A stretch of DNA of 31,358 bases from an uncultured Bacilli bacterium (GTDB lineage: Bacteria > Bacillota_I > Bacilli_A > RF39 > UBA660). The DNA lies in contig CALVRF010000004.1 of the NCBI GenBank assembly GCA_944358495.1, forward strand, positions 1-31,358. The letters run 5' to 3'. Below are positions 7,015 to 14,147 of this stretch, piece after piece (the stretch's first letter is position 1; each line of letters starts with the position of its first letter). The notes beneath the pieces were generated by a model. The model made no database searches. It saw only the letters and a list, made by a program, of their open reading frames with translations, and was not told the DNA's origin. A program made the translations under genes and the position numbers.

Positions 7015-7717
7015 ATCTTGAACGTCCCTGCTCATCATAAGACTGAGCTACTTCGCTAGCTTCTATCCCGTTATATTCTTGAATTCTATCACCATTAGAG
7101 TTAACAAAGAATGCATCACCATTATTTTGAATTTCTAAATCATAATTGCCATAGACCTCATTAGGTAAATCTACAGTTTGTTCTATAGCTGTAGCTTCTT
7201 CATAACCTTGAGCATTGGCATTATTAATAAAAGCTACATAACTTCCGCCAGCTACTACCATTCCTGCCAAACATCCAGCAATCACTATATTTTTAGAGTT
7301 TCTCCCCCAACATTCTTTAGCTTTATCAAAAGATTTAAAATTAGAAGCAAAATTCTTTATACGATTTACTAAACTTTTTTCCGCTTGATGACGATTAAAT
7401 CTAGCCACATAGCTTTCACCACGAGTCTGATCAAATGGCTGATTACCATATCCTTGAGGATTAAAACTATCCATTCGTGGCGCCGTAGCTGGATTAACCG
7501 TTGTCGCCCCAAAAGTATAAGGAGCAGGATTATTCGCGTATACTCTTCTATCTCTTTCCATTTGCTCTGCTTGACTTTCACCATGATTTCTTGCTCGCAT
7601 ATCACTAATTTTTTGTTCTTGTTCTATGCCAGAAAAACCCGGCATACCCGCTATATCTTGATATAGTTCATCATTAGCTCTTCTAGGATTATTAAAATGT
7701 CTATCATTTTCGTTCAT
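7013..7717 (-). CDS. Hypothetical single-pass membrane protein
   Basis: No family is recognised in this 234-aa protein. Residues 1-110 are polar, Asn/Arg/Gln-rich and probably disordered (NNPRRANDELYQ at the start, NPATAPRMDSFNPQGYGNQ in the middle). A basic stretch ending GRNSKN comes before one membrane helix (about 147-165, IVIAGCLAGMVVAGGSYVA). An acidic segment of about 70 residues follows, probably outside, ending GRSR. By the positive-inside rule the long N-terminal part is cytoplasmic. It has a strong SD (GTAGGAGGG), a near-consensus promoter and its own terminator, so it is a well-expressed single gene. The layout is compatible with a scaffold or envelope adaptor, but function is unknown. 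Confidence 0.75.
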   Translation of the reverse strand: MNENDRHFNNPRRANDELYQDIAGMPGFSGIEQEQKISDMRARNHGESQAEQMERDRRVYANNPAPYTFGATTVNPATAPRMDSFNPQGYGNQPFDQTRGESYVARFNRHQAEKSLVNRIKNFASNFKSFDKAKECWGRNSKNIVIAGCLAGMVVAGGSYVAFINNANAQGYEEATAIEQTVDLPNEVYGNYDLEIQNNGDAFFVNSNGDRIQEYNGIEASEVAQSYDEQGRSR

Positions 7718-7740
7718 TTTTATCCCTCCTACTTAACATA

Positions 7741-7770
7741 AGTTTATCATTTATTTTATATAATTGTCAA
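7741..7770 (-). promoter_or_regulatory. Sigma-A promoter of the 7013-7717 gene
   Basis: Perfect -35 TTGACA (7765-7770), 18-nt spacer ending TGA, and -10 TAAACT (7741-7746). The -35 overlaps the stop codon of mtaB; no terminator separates them. Confidence 0.75.
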
Positions 7771-9041
7771 ATATTAACTTTTTCCAAAACCTTACCTATT
7801 AAGTAAGGATAGTTCTCACAAATCACTTTTACTTTAACTGTTTTTCCCAGTAAATGTTTATCACCTACTGATTTAATTAATAAATAATTATCAGTATGGC
7901 CAAGCAAATAACCATCTTTAATAGTTTCCGGTATAAAAGAAACATTTTTATTAATGTAATTACTCATATATTTTTGCTCTAATTCTTTAGAAAGTTCTAA
8001 CAACTTTCTAACTCGTTCCTTTTTAATATTACCATCAACCTGATTACTCATTGCCGCAGCTACCGTTCCTTCCCTTTTAGAATAAGGAAAAACATGAATT
8101 TTAGTAAAGCCAATTTCTTTAATCGTCTTAACAGTTTCTGCAAACAACTCATCTGTTTCCCCTGGAAATCCAACAATCACATCCGTCGTAATTGACATTT
8201 TTGGTCTAATCTCTCTAATTTTTTTAATCTTATCTTTAAAATATTTAACATCATATTTACGATTCATTGATTTTAAGATAGTATCTGATCCAGACTGTAA
8301 AGGTATGTGCATATGATTCGTCAAAATTTTATTATTTTTAATCACATCTAATACTTTATTGTCAAGTTCTGTTACCTCAACTGAAGAAATACGTAAACGT
8401 TCAAGACCATCTAATTTACACATAGCCTCTAATAAATCGGCAAAATCTTTATTACCATCATGATAATTTCCTGTATGAATGCCAGTTAAAACAATTTCCT
8501 TATGGCCATTTTTTATCAAATTTTTAGCTTCATGTAAAATGACATCTAATTTTTTACATCTAACATGTCCCCTAACATAAGGAATAATACAATAAGCACA
8601 ATAATTGTCACAGCCATCTTGGACTTTAATGTAAGCTCTAGTTAAATCAAAATTATTAAGCTCCATATCTTCAAAATCCATATCTTCAATATCATATACT
8701 TTACATATTTTTTCGCCATGATAATTATTAATATATTCCATTATTTTACTTTTATCCTTATTTCCTAAAGCAATGTCAATATCTAAATCGCCTAAACCAT
8801 CTTTTTTATTTTGAATCATACACCCAGTTGCAATAATTAACGCCTTAGGATTTTTTCTTCTAACACTTCTAATTAATTTCCTGGACTTAACATCTGACTG
8901 GTTAGTTACTGTACATGTATTGATAATGCAAACATCAGGATTATCCGATTTTACATATCCATTGTTTTCTAAAACATCTTTCATAACTTCACTTTCATAT
9001 TCATTAACTTTACACCCCAAAGTATAAATTTTATAGGTCAT
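7767..9041 (-). CDS. mtaB: tRNA (N6-threonylcarbamoyladenosine(37)-C2)-methylthiotransferase MtaB
   Basis: MtaB is a radical-SAM enzyme that converts t6A37 to ms2t6A37 in tRNAs reading ANN codons. The 424-aa protein has the three parts of the family. The MTTase N-terminal domain has the three auxiliary-cluster Cys: Cys10 in YTLGCKVNEYE, Cys43 in NTCTVTN and Cys74 in ATGCMIQ. The radical-SAM domain has Cys144, Cys148 and Cys151 in CDNYCAYCIIP and the GIHTG motif. A short C-terminal TRAM domain follows from about 360. KVNEYES and GIHTG point to MtaB rather than MiaB or RimO. SD GGAGGG is directly preceded by the terminator of the upstream membrane-protein gene, so expression may need read-through or a promoter not seen. 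Confidence 0.95.
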   Translation of the reverse strand: MTYKIYTLGCKVNEYESEVMKDVLENNGYVKSDNPDVCIINTCTVTNQSDVKSRKLIRSVRRKNPKALIIATGCMIQNKKDGLGDLDIDIALGNKDKSKIMEYINNYHGEKICKVYDIEDMDFEDMELNNFDLTRAYIKVQDGCDNYCAYCIIPYVRGHVRCKKLDVILHEAKNLIKNGHKEIVLTGIHTGNYHDGNKDFADLLEAMCKLDGLERLRISSVEVTELDNKVLDVIKNNKILTNHMHIPLQSGSDTILKSMNRKYDVKYFKDKIKKIREIRPKMSITTDVIVGFPGETDELFAETVKTIKEIGFTKIHVFPYSKREGTVAAAMSNQVDGNIKKERVRKLLELSKELEQKYMSNYINKNVSFIPETIKDGYLLGHTDNYLLIKSVGDKHLLGKTVKVKVICENYPYLIGKVLEKVNI

Positions 9042-9057
9042 AATATCCCTCCAAAAA

Positions 9058-9076
9058 ATAAGCCAAAATGGCTTAT
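9058..9076 (-). terminator. Intrinsic terminator between the EPYL-repeat gene and mtaB
   Basis: ATAAGCCA/TGGCTTAT, an 8-bp stem with 3-nt loop, then TTTTTTGG on the minus strand. The T-run runs directly into the mtaB SD GGAGGG. Confidence 0.75.
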
Positions 9077-9855
9077 AAATTTCTTCTAAATTCTTTCAAA
9101 GAATTTAAAAATTCACTATTATCTTCACTATCATAATTAACTTTTACTTCCTCATAAGTATGACGTGCCAAGCGGCTAGATGCATCTATCCTTTCATGAC
9201 GAGCCGGCTCTGCCTCTTCAACTTCCTGACGTGATATACGTGGCGCGGCATGACTCGGTTCACTTTGAATTCCAAAAATTGGCGAAATAATCTCTGAATT
9301 TTTAAATTTCTTCGGTTCTTCTTTCGGCTTTTCTTCTTTTTCTAAATAAGGTTCTGATTTTTCTTCTTTTTTATCTAAAGCACTTAAATAAGGTTCCGGC
9401 TTAGCTGTGTCTTTATCTAAATTCTCCAAATAAGGTTCTTCTGACTTTAAAGTTTCTTTTAAATATTCTTCATTTCTAGCTGGCTTTTGTTCAGCTTTTT
9501 TACGAGCTTCAACTTGTTTAATTAACTCCTGATAACTAATAATTGCATTTTCCTCTTGCTCTCTTTCAAATGTTTCGATAACTTCTGGTTCCGGATTTTT
9601 AGCCTCTAAGTCCGCACTCATTTGATTAAAAACTCGTTCTAATTCTTCTTTAGCTTTTTGCTGTTCATCGGTAAGTTCTTTTGGCTTTTTTTCTTCTTCA
9701 AAATAATCATCTTCGTCATCAGTTCTATTATTCCCTTTAGTTACAATATAAAAAATTACAACTCCAAAAAGAATAAGCGCTACAAAAGCAAGTCCGATAA
9801 AAATTAAATCACTATCTGAAATTTCTAATAAAATATTCATATTACCACTCCACAT
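9073..9855 (-). CDS. N-terminally anchored membrane protein with EPYL repeats, unknown function
   Basis: The 260-aa protein has a short outside N-terminus, one membrane helix (about 17-38, ending FYIVTKG) and a long, highly charged, probably coiled-coil and disordered cytoplasmic part. The tetrapeptide EPYL occurs three times at residues 140, 154 and 168, exactly 14 residues apart, and a short IISPIFGI motif lies at about 189-196. The topology (N-out, charged cytoplasmic tail) recalls division-scaffold proteins such as ZipA or EzrA, but no homology is seen and the comparison is only by shape. Start 9855 has SD AAGGA with a 7-nt spacer; an alternative Met at 9840 has GGAGTGG. A strong promoter lies upstream and an intrinsic terminator overlaps the stop. 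Confidence 0.75.
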   Translation of the reverse strand: MWSGNMNILLEISDSDLIFIGLAFVALILFGVVIFYIVTKGNNRTDDEDDYFEEEKKPKELTDEQQKAKEELERVFNQMSADLEAKNPEPEVIETFEREQEENAIISYQELIKQVEARKKAEQKPARNEEYLKETLKSEEPYLENLDKDTAKPEPYLSALDKKEEKSEPYLEKEEKPKEEPKKFKNSEIISPIFGIQSEPSHAAPRISRQEVEEAEPARHERIDASSRLARHTYEEVKVNYDSEDNSEFLNSLKEFRRNL

Positions 9856-9887
9856 TAATACTTCCTTACCTTAAGGACACTATATAT

Positions 9888-9916
9888 AGTTTACCATATC
9901 TAATTTTACTTTTCAA
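9888..9916 (-). promoter_or_regulatory. Sigma-A promoter of the EPYL-repeat gene
   Basis: -35 TTGAAA (9911-9916), 17-nt spacer ending TGG, -10 TAAACT (9888-9893) on the minus strand. Confidence 0.7.
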
Positions 9917-9951
9917 AGGTTTTTGACATTTTTTTATATTTACATGCCAAA

Positions 9952-9964
9952 TTGACATTGTCAA
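9952..9964. repeat. 13-bp palindrome
   Basis: TTGACA-T-TGTCAA is a perfect inverted repeat between the ApbE-like gene and the promoter of the EPYL-repeat gene; a third TTGACA lies at 9922-9927. It could be an operator or a chance AT-rich palindrome. Confidence 0.4.
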
Positions 9965-9975
9965 ACAAAATGACT

Positions 9976-10842
9976 TTAATTTATATATTTTTTAAAGCCA
10001 TCTGTCATTTGAATTTTCCCATCAATTTCCCAAAGCGCTTCAGCATTATAATTATTGATAAACTCTTTACCCTTATCTATATCCATTAAATATAAGGCAT
10101 TAGCCAACATATTAGCCTCATTTATATCACTACTAATAACTGCCACTAATTTATTTTCAGAATTTTTTTGACTAGTTAAAGGATTAACCATATAACTTTT
10201 AAATGCACTAGTATTTCCTTTAACTGCCATGCTTAAATTATTCATATTAACAATTTCGACAACCTTACCTGAACTATCATTAATACTTATCTTATATTTA
10301 CCATCGTTATAATGATTTCCCGTAATAATATTACCATCTTCGTTAATTAAATATTTATCAATTTCTTCGTTTTTTAAATAATTAATCACTTCTTTAGTAG
10401 CATAACTTCCAATAAAAGTATCAATATTAATATTATTCAAAGTACTTTTATCATTAAAATCTAAAGACTTCATCGTCGATTTAAAAGTAAAATCTTCATC
10501 ATCTTCTACTTTAGTAATTAATTCATCCGTCGTAATATCAATCAAACCATCAGTTTTTTCATACCACTCTTTGCCATATTTTAACATTTCAATTAATTCT
10601 TTATCATCGTTGTTACTATCATTTTCGTAATATTCATTATATTTACTATAAATTTTATCAATTTCCTCAAAAACATTACTCATATTTTTATTACTATATA
10701 ATTTTATAGTAATTATCTCATCAAAATATTCAAAGCTTTTCATATATTCTTTTGTTTTAAATATCCCAGAAGCTAATAATATTATTATAACAACAATTAT
10801 TCCTAAAATAATATAGTTTCTTTTTTCAATTATTTTTTTCAT
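9976..10842 (-). CDS. ApbE-like (FAD:protein FMN transferase fold) membrane protein, degenerate
   Basis: The 288-aa protein has an N-terminal membrane anchor (about 10-29) without a lipobox Cys, whereas many Gram-positive ApbE proteins are lipoproteins. The fold is recognisable: FDEIITIKLYS at the start of the domain, TDGLIDITTDEL (compare DGLFDIT in ApbE), an NIDTFIGSYATKEVINYL segment where ApbE has the GGIAKGYAVD loop, YMVNPLTSQ where ApbE has H-x-I/V-D-P-x-T-G, and ANMLANALYLM near the end. Family ApbE proteins use Mg2+ to attach FMN to Thr of flavoproteins. The glycine-rich loop, the Lys-Gly pair and the His-Asp of the metal-binding region are altered here, so activity is doubtful. No partner flavoprotein is in view. 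The SD is weak. Confidence 0.7.
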   Translation of the reverse strand: MKKIIEKRNYIILGIIVVIIILLASGIFKTKEYMKSFEYFDEIITIKLYSNKNMSNVFEEIDKIYSKYNEYYENDSNNDDKELIEMLKYGKEWYEKTDGLIDITTDELITKVEDDEDFTFKSTMKSLDFNDKSTLNNINIDTFIGSYATKEVINYLKNEEIDKYLINEDGNIITGNHYNDGKYKISINDSSGKVVEIVNMNNLSMAVKGNTSAFKSYMVNPLTSQKNSENKLVAVISSDINEANMLANALYLMDIDKGKEFINNYNAEALWEIDGKIQMTDGFKKYIN

Positions 10843-10882
10843 ACCATCACACTCTATTTAATTATAAAATGTTATATCAAAA

Positions 10883-10902
10883 AAAGCAAATATTTTTGCT
10901 TT
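10883..10902 (-). terminator. Intrinsic terminator of the surface-protein gene
   Basis: AAAGCAAA/TTTGCTTT, 8-bp stem with 4-nt loop, followed by TTTTTGATA on the minus strand. Confidence 0.8.
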
Positions 10903-10915
10903 AATTTTGACAAAC

Positions 10916-12280
10916 TTATTCTATAACATATGGATCTTGCATGGTGCCAGAACCCGTTAATATAATATTAGATGTCAAATACAACACTGGTGCAACACCA
11001 ACAACACCAAAACTACTATATACGGCATACCCCACAATACCAGTTGGACCAAAAACAAACACCCCATTACCTCCATTATTAGTAGGGGAGATCGACCACA
11101 AATGATAATTTTGCAGCACAATTCCATTTATCCAATTTGTCTTCTTACAAGTTGTTGAATTTGTATCATTCAAAGTAAACGTACCACATTGTTCCATATT
11201 ACTATTTGCTCTTAGATACTCACTCACTGTCATAAGTCCCACTTTCCCTTGCCATAAAGTTTTATTTTCATCTGACAATTGAGTAAACAAATCATTATTA
11301 CCTTTAGTTACACTTCCAATTCCATATATACCATCTACTATTTTATCAGAATTTGCAACAATTGTTGATAAATAAATGCCATTTAAATACTCATTTAGTG
11401 ATGAGGGTGTAGCCCAATTATTTGAACCCCCATAAGAATCTGGAGATTCATCCCAAGCCAAATTATTACTGATGCTTTCATTTTTTACTATTTTTATTTT
11501 ATCATTCGTAACAAATGATATTATTCTCCACATCTCATTATTAAAAATTATATAGTTATCCGGGGTAGCTCCTTTATATGTAAATTTTCCTTCTTCATAT
11601 TCATCAACATATAAACCATCACCACCGGAAACTATATCAACCTCTTTCCCACCAATTATTGTTGTTTCACCTGATGGTATTGGTATATTTGGATCTTTAT
11701 ATTGTTCATATATTAAATCTAGTTTTATACTTGCATCTAAATCTGTTGGTTGTTCTGTTACATCATCATATCCAACCATTACCATTATATAATGTTTTTC
11801 CCCTACTTTTAAAGGAAAATCTATATCAGAATAATCTTGATTACCATAATCAAATTCAAAACCATTGGTTGGTTCGCCATCAAGCGGATTTTCATCCATT
11901 GCACTGGCATAGCAGATAATTGCTGAATTATCTCCACAACTTAAATTACCAATAGTTACTTGGGCATCTAAATTTCCTAAATTAGACACCTCTACTATAT
12001 ACCCTATCATACTGCCTGGTAGTTCAAATCCCGCATTAAAAGTTGCACTTGTTGGTGTATACGTTGGTTCGCTTATATTATAACCATCCGGAACTCCCTC
12101 ACCCACATCTGAAGGTAAAACTGTTTCAATATTTGTTATTTGAATATTCCAACTAGTAGTTATCGCTCCTGTCCCTTGAATATTTAAGACGCTACTAAAA
12201 GCTGCATAACCGACAGCCATCAATAATACTATTCCTAATAACGCTCCTATTATTATATTATTCTTTTTTCTTCGACTCAT
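10916..12280 (-). CDS. Secreted surface protein with TasA/camelysin-like N-terminal domain
   Basis: The 454-aa protein starts with a basic MSRRKK and a hydrophobic segment (about 8-29) running into GYAAFSS, the pattern of SipW-dependent signal peptides in TasA and camelysin-type fibre proteins. Residues about 30-195 look like a beta-sandwich (EVSNLGNLDAQVTIGNL, KVGEKHYIMVMVGY). A Pro/Ser/Thr linker (about 195-205) joins a C-terminal domain of about 245 residues with MWRIISF, WATPSSLNEYLNGIYL and a final APVLYLTSNIILTGSG plus DPYVIE. That ending recurs, from memory, in many secreted proteins of gut Bacilli, but its role is unknown. Likely an exported matrix or adhesive protein; no SipW peptidase gene is in view. 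It has its own promoter, divergent from a double-HTH regulator, and its own terminator. Confidence 0.75.
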   Translation of the reverse strand: MSRRKKNNIIIGALLGIVLLMAVGYAAFSSVLNIQGTGAITTSWNIQITNIETVLPSDVGEGVPDGYNISEPTYTPTSATFNAGFELPGSMIGYIVEVSNLGNLDAQVTIGNLSCGDNSAIICYASAMDENPLDGEPTNGFEFDYGNQDYSDIDFPLKVGEKHYIMVMVGYDDVTEQPTDLDASIKLDLIYEQYKDPNIPIPSGETTIIGGKEVDIVSGGDGLYVDEYEEGKFTYKGATPDNYIIFNNEMWRIISFVTNDKIKIVKNESISNNLAWDESPDSYGGSNNWATPSSLNEYLNGIYLSTIVANSDKIVDGIYGIGSVTKGNNDLFTQLSDENKTLWQGKVGLMTVSEYLRANSNMEQCGTFTLNDTNSTTCKKTNWINGIVLQNYHLWSISPTNNGGNGVFVFGPTGIVGYAVYSSFGVVGVAPVLYLTSNIILTGSGTMQDPYVIE

Positions 12281-12308
12281 ATTGCTTCCTCCCTACTTTA
12301 TTATTTCA

Positions 12309-12317
12309 ATTATATCA
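12309..12317 (-). promoter_or_regulatory. Extended -10 promoter of the surface-protein gene
   Basis: Minus strand TGATATAAT is a perfect extended -10; -35 is weak (TGAAAA or GTGAAA). It lies 27 bp from the inverted repeat at 12344-12366. Confidence 0.6.
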
Positions 12318-12331
12318 CAATTGCTCGTATA

Positions 12332-12360
12332 TTTTCACATTTTCTATAAAAAGATAAAAT
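12332..12360 (+). promoter_or_regulatory. Probable promoter of the double-HTH regulator gene
   Basis: TTTTCA (12332-12337), 17-nt spacer, TAAAAT (12355-12360). The inverted repeat lies between and over these boxes. Confidence 0.5.
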
Positions 12361-12366
12361 TTATAG
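12344..12366. promoter_or_regulatory. Candidate operator (inverted repeat) for the double-HTH regulator
   Basis: CTATAAA (12344-12350) and TTTATAG (12360-12366) form a perfect 7-bp inverted repeat with 9 bp between, extended by flanking TTTT and GAAAA. One arm lies in the spacer and the other just past the -10, so a bound repressor would block the promoter. Autoregulation, and control of the divergent surface-protein gene, are inference. Confidence 0.45.
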
Positions 12367-12389
12367 GAAAATTATTCTAGGTGATTACA

Positions 12390-12845
12390 ATGTTTGAAAG
12401 GCTTTTATACCTAAGAGAAGAAAAAGAACTTACTCAAAAAGAACTAGGTGAAATTTTTAATGTCGATAGAAGTATTATTAGCAAATGGGAAATAGATTCT
12501 GTCACCATTCCCCTTAAACAATTAAACAATTATGCTAACTACTTCAATGTAAGCTTAGATTATTTAACCGGTTTATCTAACATAAAAGAAAGCACTAAAA
12601 CTATTAAAGAACTAAATAAACAAATAATCGGGAAAAATATCAAACAAGTTAGAGAAGAAAATAATTTAACCTTAAGAGCTTTAGCTAAACAGTTAAATAC
12701 TACTTCTTCTACTATTTCCGCCTATGAAACTGGTAAAACTTTAATTTTAACCGCTTTCGCTTATCAAATTGCTAAAAAATATAACATTTCCTTAGACTGG
12801 CTTTTAGGCAAAAGTAATAATAAAAGCATCAAAAAAGACAACTAA
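12390..12845 (+). CDS. Transcriptional regulator with two XRE-type HTH domains
   Basis: The 151-aa protein is two Cro/C1-type domains in one chain. The first (about 1-62) reads EKELTQKELGEIFNVDRSII followed by SKWE; the second (about 79-140) reads NNLTLRALAKQLNTTSSTIS followed by AYETG. Both end with a similar closing segment, NVSLDYLTGLSN and NISLDWLLGKSN, so the protein probably arose by internal duplication. There is no separate sensor or oligomerisation domain. Start: ATG at 12390, 5 nt after SD AGGTGAT, rather than the GTG at 12381 that is inside the SD. It is divergent from the TasA-like surface-protein gene with a 109-bp shared control region holding an inverted repeat, which suggests it regulates itself and its neighbour. 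Confidence 0.85.
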   Translation: MFERLLYLREEKELTQKELGEIFNVDRSIISKWEIDSVTIPLKQLNNYANYFNVSLDYLTGLSNIKESTKTIKELNKQIIGKNIKQVREENNLTLRALAKQLNTTSSTISAYETGKTLILTAFAYQIAKKYNISLDWLLGKSNNKSIKKDN

Positions 12846-12859
12846 TAAAATTGTCTTTT
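12833..12859. terminator. Bidirectional intrinsic terminator
   Basis: AAAAGACAA/TTGTCTTTT, 9-bp stem with 9-nt loop, between the convergent regulator and glycolipid-synthase genes; T-runs on both strands. It overlaps both stop codons. Confidence 0.8.
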
Positions 12860-13874
12860 AATTTTTGGTTAAATTACTTTCCATTACCTTTTCATAAATT
12901 TTCTTTAATTGGTAACCAATTTTTTTAATATCTCTTTCTTTAGCCACTTTATAACCTTGCTCTACTACACTTGACAGCTTTCCATTAATAATACCTTTAA
13001 TTTTCTTTTCAAATTCATCAACGTTTTTAGCTTTATAAACATTATAACCATCCATTAGCCATTCGTCATAAACTGGAATATCACTAACAATTGTATTTAT
13101 TTTCATCGCTAAAGCTTCTAATAAAACAATACCTTCCGTTTCTTCTTTAGTTGGAAAAATATAAATATCCGCACCCGAATAAGCATCCTTTAATTCACTG
13201 CTATCGACATATCCAGGAAAATAAACATTATCCGTTTTATTTTTAATTGCTTCATTAATTTTAATTGGCGTTAAAGTCGGAGCTGTATAACCAAACCATA
13301 TAAACTTATATTCTGGCATTCTTTTGGCTAGTTCAAGGAACTCTAAAATACCCTTTCTTTCAATATAAAGGCCCACCGACATAATAACTTTATCATTTTC
13401 CTTAAAACCGTATTTTTTTCTAAATCTTTTAGAAGCTTCTAAACTAGATTTAAAAAACTGTAAATCGATACCATTAGAAATAGGTACAATTTCTTTGCCT
13501 AAATCATAATTTTCTAATAATTTTTTAGAATAAGGGGTCGGAGTTAAAATTAAATCAGCATTTTTATAACAAAGTCTAAGCCATTGTTTAAACGCTGGAG
13601 CCATACTATTCGATAATTTAAAAGAATTGCGGAAATCTTCTTCAGTTGAATGCGCATGATATACTACCTTTTTTCCTTTAGCTTTAGCCTTTTTAGCAAA
13701 CAAAAATGATTCCGGAAAAATTGTATTAATATGCACGATATCATAATCATCATTAGGATTAGTCGTATAAGGTATTTTAACCATCTCCATCGCCTTTTTC
13801 TGATGACGAATAGCCATACCTACTCCGCTTTTTTCAACATCTTTATAATTTCCCACATAAAGTAAAACTCGCAT
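12858..13874 (-). CDS. Glycolipid glycosyltransferase of the LafB/CpoA type (GT4)
   Basis: From recall the 338-aa protein aligns with streptococcal CpoA/LafB, which adds a second hexose to a monoglycosyl-diacylglycerol to make the diglycosyl membrane lipid and lipoteichoic-acid anchor. Shared features: an N-terminal RVLLY and a KSGVGMAIRHQKKAM segment, YTTNPNDDYDIVHINT, the very characteristic HAHSTEEDFRNSF, SNGIDLQFF, the donor-site GLYIERKG, FPGYVDSSELKDAYSGAD and the GT4 motif KEETEGIVLLEAL with its E-x7-E. The family is a peripheral membrane GT-B enzyme. Whether glucose or galactose is added cannot be read. It lies 9 bp after the ylmC-like gene, probably in one transcript, and ends in a bidirectional terminator. 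Confidence 0.85.
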   Translation of the reverse strand: MRVLLYVGNYKDVEKSGVGMAIRHQKKAMEMVKIPYTTNPNDDYDIVHINTIFPESFLFAKKAKAKGKKVVYHAHSTEEDFRNSFKLSNSMAPAFKQWLRLCYKNADLILTPTPYSKKLLENYDLGKEIVPISNGIDLQFFKSSLEASKRFRKKYGFKENDKVIMSVGLYIERKGILEFLELAKRMPEYKFIWFGYTAPTLTPIKINEAIKNKTDNVYFPGYVDSSELKDAYSGADIYIFPTKEETEGIVLLEALAMKINTIVSDIPVYDEWLMDGYNVYKAKNVDEFEKKIKGIINGKLSSVVEQGYKVAKERDIKKIGYQLKKIYEKVMESNLTKN

Positions 13875-13883
13875 AAAGTCCTC

Positions 13884-14105
13884 CTAACCAACTATATTAA
13901 CAAGTATAACATCTTTGCCGATTTTGTCAATTTGTGTCCATTTCACCGCCGTCACACTTGAGCTAAAAAAGAAAAATCTTCTCTTTTGAACTGAAAGTTC
14001 TTCCACCTTTCCCTCTTTATTAATAAGGGCATCGACAATCGTACCAATTTTTTGACCAGTAGCCATGTCGATAATATCTTTACCCTGTAAATCCGAAAGC
14101 AACAT
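13884..14105 (-). CDS. YlmC/YmxH-family PRC-barrel protein
   Basis: A 73-aa protein that is a single PRC-barrel: LLSDLQGKDIIDMATGQKIG followed by TIVDALI in the first half, KRRFFFFSSS and WTQIDKIGKDVILVNIVG in the second. The YlmC/YmxH family is widespread in spore formers; B. subtilis has two members and ymxH belongs to the sporulation-associated set, but the molecular role is unclear. The length and the GxKIGxI core match. SD AGGTGG is 4 nt before ATG. It precedes the LafB/CpoA-like gene by 9 bp, so the two are probably co-transcribed. Confidence 0.85.
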   Translation of the reverse strand: MLLSDLQGKDIIDMATGQKIGTIVDALINKEGKVEELSVQKRRFFFFSSSVTAVKWTQIDKIGKDVILVNIVG

Positions 14106-14147
14106 TCTACCACCTATTAAAATATATTAAATAAATGGCTAAAAAAT

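Noticed and set aside
7369..7666. Overlapping open frames of 78 and 93 codons within the 7013-7717 gene
   Set aside because: They have odd composition (Arg/Ile/Ser-rich) and no SD; the main frame has a strong SD, promoter and terminator.
11659..11919. An 86-codon plus-strand frame inside the surface-protein gene
   Set aside because: Antisense shadow, Leu/His-rich, no SD, and the opposite frame has clear protein features.
12858..13874. Considered as a generic mannosyltransferase
   Set aside because: HSTEEDFRNSF, KSGVGMAIRHQ and YTTNP match the CpoA/LafB glycolipid synthase pattern more specifically.
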